Below are positions 23,860 to 33,518 of a stretch of DNA of 64,000 nt, in pieces. Each line of letters opens with the position of its first letter. Position 1 is the stretch's first letter. The notes beneath the pieces were generated by a model. That model worked only from the letters and a program-made list of their open reading frames with translations. It searched no databases and was not told the DNA's origin. A program made the translations under genes and the position numbers. The DNA is from Panorpa germanica (lineage: Eukaryota; Arthropoda; Insecta; Mecoptera; Panorpidae). The stretch spans positions 14,450,451 to 14,514,450 of the forward strand of contig OY783213.1 of NCBI GenBank assembly GCA_963678705.1, written 5' to 3'.

Positions 23860-23965
23860 TTACTTAATATCACCCAAACTAAATAAAGTAACTCTAGTCC
23901 GGGGATCAAACCCGAAGCAGTATTTATGCTCTCGCACACTGTGTCATCTTAGTTAACTATTACAT
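23860..23965 (-). repeat. tRNA-like SINE fragment A
   Basis: On the minus strand TGACACAGTGTGCGAG resembles a pol III A box, and CTTCGGGTTTGATCCCCGGA about 35 bases on resembles a B box (GGTTCRANNCC). The sequence after the B box (CCGGACTAGAGTTACTTTAT) matches that of fragment B at 26650-26765. It is too diverged to be a functional tRNA gene. Confidence 0.45.
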
Positions 23966-23985
23966 AAACGCTTGTATCTAATATA

Positions 23986-24275
23986 CAGTGGCGTAGCTAC
24001 TGCCGTATCTGCTGTATCAATGATACGGGGCCCCCAGGCTACAAGAGCCCCAAACTTGTCTAAGCAAAAATTCGAAAAATGTTATCCACAATCTCACTTA
24101 AACTCTTAGGCCGTAATTAGCTTAGTTCTTAGGAGTATTAATTGTAAGTAATAACGTATAATCAATATATAATTATTTTAATTCAATGCGAGCGTCTTTG
24201 TTCCTTTTGCGAAAATTCTTTACCCATCATTTGGGCCCCCCAAAAAATTTTGATACGGGGCACGCTACTTCACTA
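23986..24275. mobile_element. Non-autonomous hAT element with perfect 8-bp TSD
   Basis: A 290-base element beginning CAGTGGCGTAGC and ending GCTACTTCACTA, with inverted ends that extend imperfectly to a shared GTATC about 24 bases in. It is flanked by the identical octamer CTAATATA at 23978-23985 and 24276-24283, the hallmark 8-bp target duplication of hAT. GGGCCCCCAGG and TTGGGCCCCCC lie near the two ends, as in many insect hAT MITEs. The 65-codon plus-strand frame in its right half is not a transposase. Confidence 0.88.
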
Positions 24276-24283
24276 CTAATATA

Positions 24284-25088
24284 CAACATGACTTACTATT
24301 CAAATGTGCTATCGTCTACAATAGTATATAGTATTATATACAATAACCCTTGTAATGTATGCCGATCTCAGTTATTGTTATAGTAGACGAGTAGCCGTCA
24401 TTGCATATGCCTGCCTTACGTCTTCCACTTAGAAATTATACATACTCTACTAATAATTATTTTCCTAGGCTTCACAAAACTTGTACTAGCCTCTATACTA
24501 TACAAAACAACACATACAAGTAGACGTAGAACTTTCCAGTTATTTCTTGTCTTTAATAATTCACAATTGTCTTGATTGCAAAGTATTTTTTCCATGATTC
24601 AGTCAACGAAACACAAGACTTCAATCAACTGATAGAATACCTGAGATAAAAACTATTAATATATTACATTTTTATTAATGATGCATTTGATAGATTATCG
24701 TGGCTATAATTTCGGACAAGTTTATCTATTACACAACACTTAGATTATATGATCGCTCGTGAGTTATTCGCTTGACATGATCCACTGTCTGTTGCGGGAT
24801 ACGGACATCACAGCCGGACCTCAAACCCCGAACCCCGAACCCCGGACGTAGGACGCAGGACGCATCAGTTGCTCGGGGACTTGAACATGGAATAATAGTC
24901 CAGTTGATTAATAGAAGAATCCTAATCACTTTCTTTCCTATATTTGTTTTAGATGGTGAAGTTTATATTTCTTTCACTAACATATGATGTGAATGCAATC
25001 TGTGTTAAATGCATACTGATGTATACATTTGGATGTTTTAACCGCTCCGTAACTTACATAAAAGAACTTTCAATAAGGGGAGTCTTTT
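24284..25088. other. No gene seen; minisatellite at 24815-24866
   Basis: The only structured part is AACCCCGAACCCCGAACCCC followed by GGACGTAGGACGCAGGACGC, two short tandem repeats in a G+C-rich block. A TTTGTTTTAG|ATGGTGAAG site near 24951 opens a 51-codon frame that runs into the MITE at 25089. I regard it as chance. Confidence 0.45.
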
Positions 25089-25328
25089 CCCAGTAAACAT
25101 TTTGGAGTCACTTTGCCATCATATTGATTGATATTGATGCGCATGATTTTTTTTTGTCATGAAAAAGTTCATTTACAGTTCTGTTTCTCACAGTCGTTTA
25201 TGGCTACAAATGACGAAATCACTCCACCTGTCGGATTACAAATGATAAAGTTGATGCGAACTATAATTGAAGTGAGATAGTGATAGAAACATTACAAAAA
25301 GGAACACTTCACCAAATTGTTTACTGGG
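25089..25328 (+). mobile_element. CCCAGTAAAC MITE, best-preserved copy
   Basis: A 240-base element that serves as reference for the family. The termini are CCCAGTAAACATTTTGGAG on the left and CACCAAATTGTTTACTGGG on the right, an inverted repeat of about 17 bases. The interior includes TTTTTTGTCATGAAAAAGTT, TCTCACAGTCGTTTATGGCT and ACAAATGATAAAGTTGATGC. TT lies immediately outside both ends (25087-25088, 25329-25330). Together with CG at the 49897 copy this suggests a 2-bp target duplication that is not restricted to TA. It has no coding capacity. Six copies lie in this window. Confidence 0.9.
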
Positions 25329-26508
25329 TTAAATCAATAGAAAAACAAACTATTTTAAGAACTATTATCTATTCTGAGAAAACTTAGAAGGAATTGAAGA
25401 AGTAATTCTAAGGATAATATTAATCGCTAAAATACATCTAAAACTTAATTTTCTTGGTAAAGAAAAAACATGAATACCTATAAATATATGAAACATAAAT
25501 GAAACCTATTAATATTTCATCTAAAAGGGTCTAAATAAGTTTACTTTACTACCATGTAATTCTTTCAGAAACTGGACTTCTTGAGAATAATCCTTAAGAC
25601 AGTCTACTCAAGAAGTTTTAATGTTAAAGGTTAATGGGCAAAAAGGTAAATTTATTTTTTTAAAAACAGTAAAATAAGTTGTATGTTAGATAATATTGTT
25701 TATGTAACATATAACTATTCTTATGTTATATAAACCTTACAACAGTAAGCAAGTTTTTGAAGTATCAGCTCAATAAACACGACAACGTAAACAGAAATCA
25801 TACAATTTGGACGACAAAATATAAACGTGTATATTTTATAGATCACAAATTATTTTCAAAAGCAATAAAAATCGTTCTTTATAAAATGAATAAAGAAGTT
25901 TATGATTTCCTATAACTTGACTGGTCTATAAAGCTCTAGGCACTCTGCACTAGTCACTGGTCAGGTATATTTAGTATTGAGGCGATAGTGTCACAGTCTG
26001 TCAGCGAGAAATACATCAGACGTGTCCCATCCATCAGTCAAGCCCTGATATCAATCAGTGACAGAGGGAATCAACCCAAGTCCCAGAATGATGGTCTCGA
26101 ATCTGTTATAATGGGGCTTAATGGAGTTCTCTGTTACTCAATCATTTTGTGAATATGGAAACTGTACAATCAAGTGAATTTATTTGTCACATGGCGTAAA
26201 ATAGAGTAGACAGACAATAGACAATCGAAAATTACATGTCATTTATTATGATAAAAATTTGAGGGTGAAATAAATATCAGAGTTATTCGCATGAAAATAT
26301 TCAACATGAAGCAAAACAATTAGAATGCTCTTTATAGGCTGTCTTTATAGGCTGTCATAACACACAGTGTACAGTAAGATAATATAATCGTTCTCTCTCT
26401 CTTTCCATTCGTCATTACACGTGCAAAACCTTGTATTTATTCTGTGATAATACCGCGGCTAACGTGATAAAGATGACTTGTTTGCCTAGATCATTTCTAC
26501 AATGGAGT
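25329..26508. other. No gene seen
   Basis: Unassigned. A G+C-richer section at 25920-26090 shows no open frame of note. AGGCTGTCTTTATAGGCTGT is duplicated in tandem near 26335. Confidence 0.45.
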
Positions 26509-26568
26509 GTTATCTGCAGCATTTCTAACACTCATTTGGTACAGACAGTATCTCTTCATACCGCTTAC
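26509..26568 (+). repeat. 60-base direct repeat, left copy
   Basis: TTATCTGCAGCATTTCTAAC ... GGTACAGACAGTATCTCTTC ... ACCGCT recurs at 27142-27200 as TTATCTATAGCATTCCTAAC ... AGTACAGGCAGTATCGCTTG ... ACTGCT. The copies are 630 bases apart in the same orientation and flank the SINE-like fragment B. They may be two members of one repeat family or a local duplication. Confidence 0.6.
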
Positions 26569-26649
26569 TTGCACTACAATACTTTCGCCGACGCCCTATG
26601 CTTGCGGAAGTTATGGCTTCATATATGTAACAACATCGCTGCCTTAGCA

Positions 26650-26765
26650 TTTGTATAATTAAATTAATGGTGATAATAAACAAACTTAGAAAACTTAGCT
26701 CTGGTCCGGAAATCAGAGCTGATCTGGCTTCAATCATCAAATCTCTTGGCCACTATATCTGACTA
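26650..26765 (-). repeat. tRNA-like SINE fragment B
   Basis: On the minus strand AGTGGCCAAGAG (A-box-like) is followed by CTCTGATTTCCGGACCAGAG. It shares CCGGAC(C/T)AGAG(C/T)TA and the following TTCTAAGTTTG-type tail with fragment A at 23860-23965. The B box is degenerate. Confidence 0.4.
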
Positions 26766-27141
26766 TTAGACTATTTTACCGTCCCATATAATTTGACTAC
26801 TTAACAAACTTATGTATAATTTCTTAGCAAGTGGTACGCACAACAAACTTTTTAAATTTTAGATAACTGTTGTTCTTAAAAATAACAGTGGTTTATAAGC
26901 ATTTGTCCTAGATACGTAATAAAAGGCAGAATCATGTATTGCATACAAGATAGAACGTTGTGTAAGAAGATTGTCGGATTCACTCCGGTTTACCTGTTCG
27001 GCCGATCTGCTCAGGTAAGCCTGTAAGGAAAATTTGCGTTGTTAAAGTTGTCTGTAGTTGTATTGTTATGATTTGGTAAGTTCCTGTTCTTGTTACGAGT
27101 CATTAACATCAATCCTAGGTCGCTTGTACAAAAGAAGTATT

Positions 27142-27200
27142 ATCTATAGCATTCCTAACCCTATTCATTGAGTACAGGCAGTATCGCTTGGTACTGCTAA
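27142..27200 (+). repeat. 60-base direct repeat, right copy
   Basis: Partner of 26509-26568. Between them, at 26940-27017, lies a short frame (RTLCKKIVGFTPVYLFGRSA) ending in CTCAG|GTAAGC. It has fairly G+C-rich third positions but no convincing acceptor, and is left uncalled. Confidence 0.6.
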
Positions 27201-27315
27201 GTCGTACCACTACAGTATGGTCTTATTTCTATCTTTCCATAACAGTATGAAAAATGTAAAGTCTTAATTTTAAATGTATTTGTAAATGAACAAGTATGTA
27301 TTATTCTTAAAGCTT

Positions 27316-27365
27316 AGTGCATAGCTATTCAAAGTTGATGAATTTAAATAAATATATTTTTTTAA
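27316..27365 (+). repeat. LINE 3'-tail fragment
   Basis: GCATAGCTATTCAAAGTTGA then TGAATTTAAATAAATATATT: diverged third copy of the tail seen at 22889 and after 53580. Confidence 0.35.
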
Positions 27366-27812
27366 ATGACAAAATTGTCCTAACGGCCAAACAGTATGCG
27401 TTCCTGATGGATACCCACCTTTCTTAATATGCATTTAAATTAGTATTTATTTTGAAATACCTAAACTTTATGTTTAAATTGTGATTTTTATTATTACCAA
27501 ATATGTAAAGTACAGGGTTGCAAATATGCAGCAATAATCTATTTCTTTATCCTCTAATATTTCTTAAGAAGGGTAAAAATAACTCTCTAAATGGTTTTAT
27601 GTATTTGCTACATATTTAAATATTCTGTAACAGGTAAAACTTTTTTTTGTAAATAGTTTAAAAATCTACCAGCTAGTAAAACTAAATATAGTTAGTCATG
27701 GAATTAGGTTATTCTATCTTTGACCGTTTTAGGTAGAAAATAACTAAGTCTTTCAGCCCTAGACCCTCTAATTTAAATAAAGTTTTATAATTAGTTACAG
27801 GTATTTACTGTC

Positions 27813-27844
<32 letters not shown>

Positions 27845-28031
27845 CACTTTTATCATTTTCAAAACAATGGAAAAATCTGAATTTATGTGTTAATCAAACA
27901 TTTAATACGAAGCAATAGCTTGACAATTGTTATTCGGACTCGGTATTTTTTTCACATGGATTTGTCAGTAGTGATGTCATTTTTTTGTCACCCTGCAAAC
28001 TTGCATGTGTTATGTATTGTAAGAAGTTGTA
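27366..28031. repeat. A+T-rich DNA with (AT)n at 27812-27841
   Basis: A perfect TA dinucleotide run of about 30 bases lies at 27812-27841. Otherwise I see nothing. The ORF at 27887-28090 enters the following MITE and is not a gene. Confidence 0.6.
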
Positions 28032-28265
28032 AAGTTCAAATTAGGAGAGTTCGGCGGCGACTCATACTTAAAACAAGTTGTGCTGTTTAGATCTATGATG
28101 CCTTGAAAAAGTATTGACTCACTTCTGTTACTATTATAATGTTCATTTTTCTATAATGTATATAGGAACGAATAAGAAAAAAATCAATATCGTATCATAG
28201 ATTTATTCGGCTCTTATAACCTCTTTTAAGTATGAGTTGCCGTCGAAATCTCGTGATTTGAACTA
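28032..28265. mobile_element. Tc1/mariner-type foldback MITE, complete copy
   Basis: A 234-base element with inverted ends of about 45 bases: AGTTCAAATTAGGAGAGTTC ... GGCGACTCATACTTAAAA on the left, and TTTTAAGTATGAGTTGCCGT ... TCGTGATTTGAACT on the right. TA directly flanks both ends (28030-28031, 28266-28267). That is the Tc1/mariner target pattern, although no transposase is present to confirm it. It is the reference copy for 5030-5143 and 15146-15617. Confidence 0.85.
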
Positions 28266-29595
28266 TACAAGTATGATTACGGCATGTCTGCATAGGCAAC
28301 GGAGGCCACTTTAGTAATAGTAATAACAATTAAAACTTGAATTAATCCATATTTGTTATTTATCTAAAATACATCAGATAAATCAAGGGGCGTATTCAGT
28401 AGATTGAGATATCATTGTAAAACTGTTTACCACCTCTGTTGTCAGACTGCTGCCATCAATTAGCCAAGCGGCCGCTGACAGATTGCCCCTGATATTCGGT
28501 TAACCAACTGGGCCTTTATTACCGAGCACAGCTTCCCCCACAAATGACCAAATAGCAAATAACACTATTGGTGTATTGAACATATAATCAAAGCAATCCG
28601 ATGGCCGATCCGACTTAGAAAATCAAAATGTTCATTTCATTTCCTTTTTGTTTTTATTCAAATATGCAAAAATCTGCATATTATCACTTAACAACTAGTG
28701 CACATATCTTACGTCATTCTTATATTTAAATTACGTAAAAATATTTACAAGCTCGTTATTGAGGAAACACGACAATACTTTACTTGGAAATATTTATTGC
28801 TGGCATTTTAATATTAGTTGACAAAACATGGCTTTATTACAAGATATTCTTATGAGAAAAAGGGACAGAAAATAGGGAACCAGGCTAGCAAATAGAATCA
28901 AGCGATGAAACGTTTAAGACGATCTTGCAAGTTATGTAAATTAATGTTATTGTAATTTACAGTGCGAAAAAAGGACCGTGGCCTTAAGAAGCCCATTAAA
29001 TTATAATAAAAAGAAACTTACAAAGATATAGGATATTTCAACAATTTTATTACCTTTAAAAAAAACCAAGATAGGAACAGTTCTTTTATAAATTGGTACC
29101 AAATTTTAAAGCAGTATTCAATCATAAAAATATTTACACGTAATAAAATGCTTTATTGCAATGAGTATATGAAGAAAGTGAAGGTAAAGATGAAAGTCTT
29201 TTGGGTAATTAATGCGGAAAGGAGAGAAAGTCATATACATCAAATATTTTTTAATTTTCCAAACCATTTTTGTTTATCATTGACCTTGAATAACTTTCCG
29301 TGCAGATATGCGATCGATCAGGACTTTTAGTATTTTATTTGTAATAATGTACCCAAAGCCTGTACACACTTTCAGCTCTATGCGAATTATAGCTAATTGA
29401 AATGTTTATTTGGACCAGGCTAATATAAAAGTTTATGGGGTGCTCGACCAGTTTTAAAAATATTAACTGACGTTTCTCTTACCTTGTACACATCTCGTTT
29501 GCTTTCTGTTGTAAGAAAGAGATAGAAGAAATAGAGGAATCTAATAGAGGAAGAGGAATCGGATGTGACATTATGTAATTATCAAATTACTACGA
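28266..29595. other. No gene seen
   Basis: Non-coding. A G+C-richer patch at 28390-28520 has CCAAGCGGCCGCTGACAGA. On the minus strand at 29486-29525 a very good pyrimidine tract, AACAG|AAAGCAAACGAG and CAAG|GTAAGAG enclose only 23 bases. I list this as a curiosity and not as an exon. Confidence 0.4.
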
Positions 29596-29601
29596 TTTAT
29601 T
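29596..29601 (-). terminator. Candidate poly(A) signal of the Atg8-like gene
   Basis: AATAAA on the minus strand, about 113 bases past the stop codon at 29714. It is a suitable distance for 3' end formation, but the region is so A+T-rich that chance occurrence is likely. Confidence 0.35.
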
Positions 29602-29713
29602 GAATTTTTTTTTTGTCATTTAATAATATATAATTCACATTATGATACTAAGCCCATATATCATAAATATTTGCATGATATTATTAATACAGACAGAAAT
29701 AAACATAAACAGT

Positions 29714-31453
29714 TTATTGTTTTCCAAATACGCTCTCTTCGCAGTATCTCATGTGAAGAAACCCATCTTCTGCACAATGGCTCTGCAATAAAAATGATCA
29801 ATTATATAAAATAGCTCTTATGACAACTATACATAAAGTTCGTTTTGTAATAACACTTTTTAAACATACGTTGTAGAGAGATTCCATTGTATTGCTACAA
29901 GAACACTGCATGTTGCCCACGAGGAAAAACAGAGCAATTTGTGGGTTAAGATTCATAGTTTTACGGACGTAGGTCAGAAACTCCCCAAAAGTTCGATCGC
30001 GGGGATACATAAACTTCTGTCCGTCCAGAGAGTTAATTTGAGCACTCCAACCTTTTTCTAAGATAATCTACAAATTAATATTTATTTTTATTATAATCAT
30101 ATAACTATTTTAGTAACTATTAGTATTTTATCTATTATATTAGTATCCAACTCATATACTTCAAGCTGAATCTAATATAGCTCCATTACAATTTAGAAAC
30201 CAACTCCTTAGTGATAAATTTTATGTTAAATGTGAATCATTATCGAATTTCCAAATTATTGATAAAATTAAGTTATTATCTACATACAAAATCTATATTC
30301 AATATTCAAAACTCTTCTTACTGGACCAAAAAGAATAAACCTATTTTAATAAATAGTTACATGAAATTAAAGGATCTAAATATACAAAGAAATTCCAAAT
30401 ATACTCTATTCTTTTTGAATCATTAATTAAACCTATGGATATATTATATTATGGATAGCAATTATTATCAAAATCATTTAATAATGCGATAAATAATGAA
30501 TTTTTTTAAATGTAATGCATCAATTTAATACAAATTTTACAAAAATAATATATACAGATGCATTCATTGATTTAGAAAGAAATAAAGCAAGATTTGCTAT
30601 ATATGAACAAATAAATTTAAATTAAATAACAAAGTTTGCTCTTATACTGGTGAAAAATTAGCAATATTAAAAGCATTAGAAATTAATGAAAATAGCAACA
30701 ATAATAAAATTATAATAATAACGGATTCTTTAAGTGTTTTAAAAAATTTAAATTCTAATGATAACAAATCAAATAATGATATTTTGACATGCAAAATTAA
30801 GTAGATGCATTTCAATATAATAAATAAGAATAATACCATAAAATTTATGTGGATACCAGGACATTGTGGAATAAGAGGAAACGAAATTGCGGATGAATTG
30901 GCAAAGGAATCAATAAATTTGGAAATTGAAATGAAAGTGAAATTACCGTCATATGAAATTTTTAATATAATCAAAAAATTAAAATTCAATTTGAGAAACA
31001 CGGATTTCATTAACAAAAATCAGTTAAAAGGAAGAGATTATTATATCCAAATTTAAGTAAGAAGAGATGGTCAATGTGGTGAAGAAGGAACTTTGGATCA
31101 TATTATATTATAATTATTATAATGAATGGAAAAGTTAATAAAAGAACACACACACACAAACACAGACGATAATCAAAGAAAGAAATGAATTGAAAAACAC
31201 GCACTTATTCAAATGCGAAGTTCAAGTCAAAATTTCAAGTAAATCGACCGACTACTTTTCGCGTTTCACGAGCACTAAATACACAGGTTAATTTTTTTTA
31301 TATAAAAATACAACAAAATTTTTATCTGCACAATTACAATAATCACAAAGTAGAAAAATAGTAACTTACAGGTACGCAATGCGGATTTAGCAACCGCATT
31401 CTTTCAGATACATATCTCTTCTTCTCTGGTGTGTTCTGTGGCGATTCAGTCAT
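29714..31453 (-). CDS. Atg8-like: Divergent Atg8-family protein (GABARAP/LC3-like), 3 exons
   Basis: This encodes a 116-residue ubiquitin-like protein of the Atg8 family. Such proteins are conjugated to phosphatidylethanolamine and recruit autophagy receptors on autophagosomal membranes. Coding exons (minus strand) are 31453-31370 (28 codons), 30067-29870 (66) and 29782-29714 (22 plus stop). The introns have GTAAGT...TTTGTAG (1302 bases) and GTATGT...TTGCAG (87 bases), both in phase 0. Exon 1 gives EKKRYVSERMRLLNPHCVP, matching the FEKRR...PDRVP helix region. Exon 2 gives IILEKGWSAQ, KFMYPRDRTFGEFLTYVRK and ALFFLVGN...NTMESLYN. Exon 3 gives AEDGFLHMRYCEESVFGKQ. Gly114 would be exposed by removing Lys-Gln, as Atg4 does in the family. 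Length equals GABARAP (117). TAA directly precedes the ATG, so the start is secure. Oddities: Cys26 replaces the usual basic residue before VP, and there are many Cys. It is intact, so a functional paralogue is likely; it could be a recent pseudogene only if unexpressed. Confidence 0.9.
30147..31113 (+). mobile_element. LINE ORF2 3' part (RNase H and zinc knuckle), inside intron 1 of the Atg8-like gene
   Basis: This is a decayed non-LTR retrotransposon piece in the opposite direction to its host gene. It begins PTHILQAESNIAPLQFRNQL, the linker after reverse transcriptase. RNase H follows: IIYTDAFIDLERNKARFAIY, then after a frame change EKLAILKALEINENS, IIIITDSLSVLKNL, and, after an in-frame stop, IKFMWIPGHCGIRGNEIADE with the family's His/Asp residues. 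It ends in GQCGEEGTLDHIIL after another stop. A further frame break lies between linker and RNase H. There is no reverse transcriptase, so it was 5'-truncated on insertion or later cut. The 83-codon frame at 30805-31056 is its best preserved part. Several breaks mean it is inert and fairly old. Confidence 0.88.
31145..31163 (+). repeat. (CA)n microsatellite
   Basis: Short ACACACACACAAACACA run at the end of the LINE piece, within intron 1 of the Atg8-like gene. Confidence 0.6.
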
Positions 31454-32103
31454 TTACAGGATAACAATTTAACAGGTGTGTCTTCAACGAAGGCCCACTG
31501 TCAACTAATGCAAAAATACACACAAATATGCACTATGTGAATATTTTGTGAAATTTCAAAAGTAATCAAATTTACAGTTACGGGCTGTCGAAAATATCGT
31601 CGTACACAAAAGAAGGGTTCGGAAATATGACAATGACCCGAAGTCAGAAACCGATTATAGTCGGTCTAACCTTTCTTTTGTAGGAAGAGGTGCATATTTT
31701 AGACAAGACAACCTTCTTTCTTTCTTGCAAACAGACAAGGTACTTTAAGAAAACTTGTTTCATTAAAATAGTAAAAAAGAAAACAATATTTTGGTTCATA
31801 TAGTTTTTATGTTTGGGTAATATCTATGGACATCTGGTACGCAATTAATGTTTGTTTTTTTTACTAATAACGTGATTGTAGCATCCATATTTCATTTGTA
31901 GATTTTCATGTTTTTCAAGAATGTTACTATACAAATATTCAGATTATTTATTAAAATCTTGGACATGAAATATTGGGAATTTAAATTATTTTATTCTATA
32001 GTAATTAAGGTACATTTTTTTATTGATTAATCAAAAATCACTCCTCATTTATTCTTTAATTATATAAGAAACGCTTTAAGACGCTTTACCTATCCGAACT
32101 CTA
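31454..32103. other. Upstream region of the Atg8-like gene
   Basis: No second gene. On the minus strand this is the 5' flank. About 150-230 bases upstream of the ATG lies a short inverted repeat: ACACAAAAGAAGGGTT near 31608 and AACCTTTCTTTTGTAG near 31669, with ACCGATTATAGTCGGT between them. It may be a small hairpin element or a promoter-proximal structure. No TATA box stands out in the A+T-rich background. Confidence 0.4.
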
Positions 32104-32475
32104 TAAATGTAATGAGCACACTGCAAACGAGAAAGCCGTCCGAATACGGGCGTTACGTAGCTCTCATACTGGAACCCTATATAAGCGAATTTTTACCAAG
32201 CGTATTTTTAATCCCCACAAAAAATATCCTTAGCGTCGGGACTATGGAACGGGCTGGGTATTATATGGGACTTCTACGTCCAAGCCACCTGTTTGGAAGA
32301 TTCTCACCAAGATAATATGCTCTTATATTACAATTAGTGTGAAGGAGCTGCGTCATATTGGAAATAAAATACGCTATTTTATCAAAGTCCTCCCGAATGC
32401 GTGGTAAAACAGGTTCTCGTGGTTATTTCAAGTAATTAGCAAAGAAAGTTATGTTTTTTTGAGTCACCCTGTATA
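32104..32475 (-). mobile_element. Tc/mariner-like transposase remnant
   Basis: On the minus strand the frame from 32310 reads ENLPNRWLGRRSPI, then YPARS, then FFVGIKNTLG. This is the ageing form of the NRWIGRRGPI-WPPRSPDLTPLDFFLWG block that carries the last catalytic Asp in many insect Tc/mariner-like transposases. Here the Asp residues are lost and several stops interrupt the frame. About 150 bases upstream, at 32459-32475, the strand begins TATACAGGGTGACTC, a typical insect transposon end. So the copy is internally deleted, keeping its 5' end and the C-terminal coding part. The plus-strand ORF 32112-32315 is its antisense shadow. Confidence 0.65.
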
Positions 32476-33180
32476 CACATCAAATTTTGAATCAAAACAG
32501 AAAATAAAATAACCCGCTCGATCAAGTTATGTAAATGTACGTAAGATACTCGTACATTGCACTCCGTTCGTAAACCTAAGACCCAAACTGAAGCATGAAA
32601 TTTTCTGTAAACCTAAGAATCAAACAGGCTAGAAGATGTTGTCATACTATAAATCCTACAGGAATTATAGTCTTCGTTATATTTACAATAAGGAACATAT
32701 TAATCTATCTATGAATGCCTAATGAGTACTGCTCCCGTTACGTCCCCTCATCCCTTCTCTATCCTTTACTTGAAATACTTTAAAGCAGGCGGCTCCCTGT
32801 GTAAGACAGAACAATCAAAACAAATACAACATGAAAAGTTAATCCAAAGAACTTTGAAATTTCTTAGCAAAATATTATCTGACTTTAAACATTTTGTCAT
32901 GTGTAATTTTGTAGACGATGCTAGCAATTTTAATCTAAAAGTGGCACCATTGCAATTTTAATAGAATGGGGTAGTTTACTTATTCTAAAAATGCATAAAT
33001 TTTACTTTGAAACAATAATTATGTCCACCTAAATATCACCCGATGTTTTATATCTTCTGGCTATATTATATTAATTGTGTGCTTTTCAACTTTACAATCT
33101 ACAGTATTATATTTCCTAATACATTTCATTCTTATATGCATCCAAACTTAAACTATTCTAGATTTTTACTATTTCCAAAA
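32476..33180. other. No gene seen
   Basis: A+T-rich, unassigned. The plus-strand frame at 32722-32961 has no recognisable feature. Confidence 0.4.
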
Positions 33181-33390
33181 GTACTTTCTGCTTCTTCTTT
33201 TCATGACCCTCTCTCTTCACGTTTTATACTCATCCTTCCTTCTCAGCGTTTCCTGCTTCTCCTTCTTTCTTGTCTGTACCTCCGTCTCTCACCTCTTGAC
33301 TTCCTTGTCTCCTCTCGACAAACCCTCTATTATCTTTTCACTATCCTTGTTCCCTTCTGTCTTCATTTTTACTTCTCATGCCTTTTACAT
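33181..33390 (+). repeat. Pyrimidine-rich patch
   Basis: C/T-rich run (CTTCTCCTTCTTTCTTGTCT and similar). Two overlapping ORFs at 33043-33498 are its translations and are not called. Confidence 0.55.
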
Positions 33391-33518
33391 CTATCACTCT
33401 ATTACAGACATAAATCCCCTATTCAACAAAATTTAAATCATTATATTAGCACGTATAGTTTACGAGATATAAACAGGACAAATATATTTTATCTATAAAT
33501 AATATAGGCATTAAAAGG

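Noticed and set aside
24951-25105. TTTGTTTTAG|ATG opening a 51-codon frame
   Set aside because: The frame ends inside a MITE and shows no domain.
26940-27017. Plus-strand exon-like frame ending CTCAG|GTAAGC
   Set aside because: No credible acceptor in the right frame; surrounded by repeats.
29486-29525. Minus-strand 23-base microexon flanked by an excellent acceptor and donor
   Set aside because: It lies downstream of the Atg8-like stop codon, is not a multiple of three and has no partner; probably a chance or TE-derived site.
32112-32315. 67-codon plus-strand ORF
   Set aside because: Antisense shadow of a decayed mariner-like transposase.
33043-33498. 151-codon plus-strand ORF, the longest in its region
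   Set aside because: Also a pyrimidine patch with overlapping frames; no domain, no splice or promoter context.
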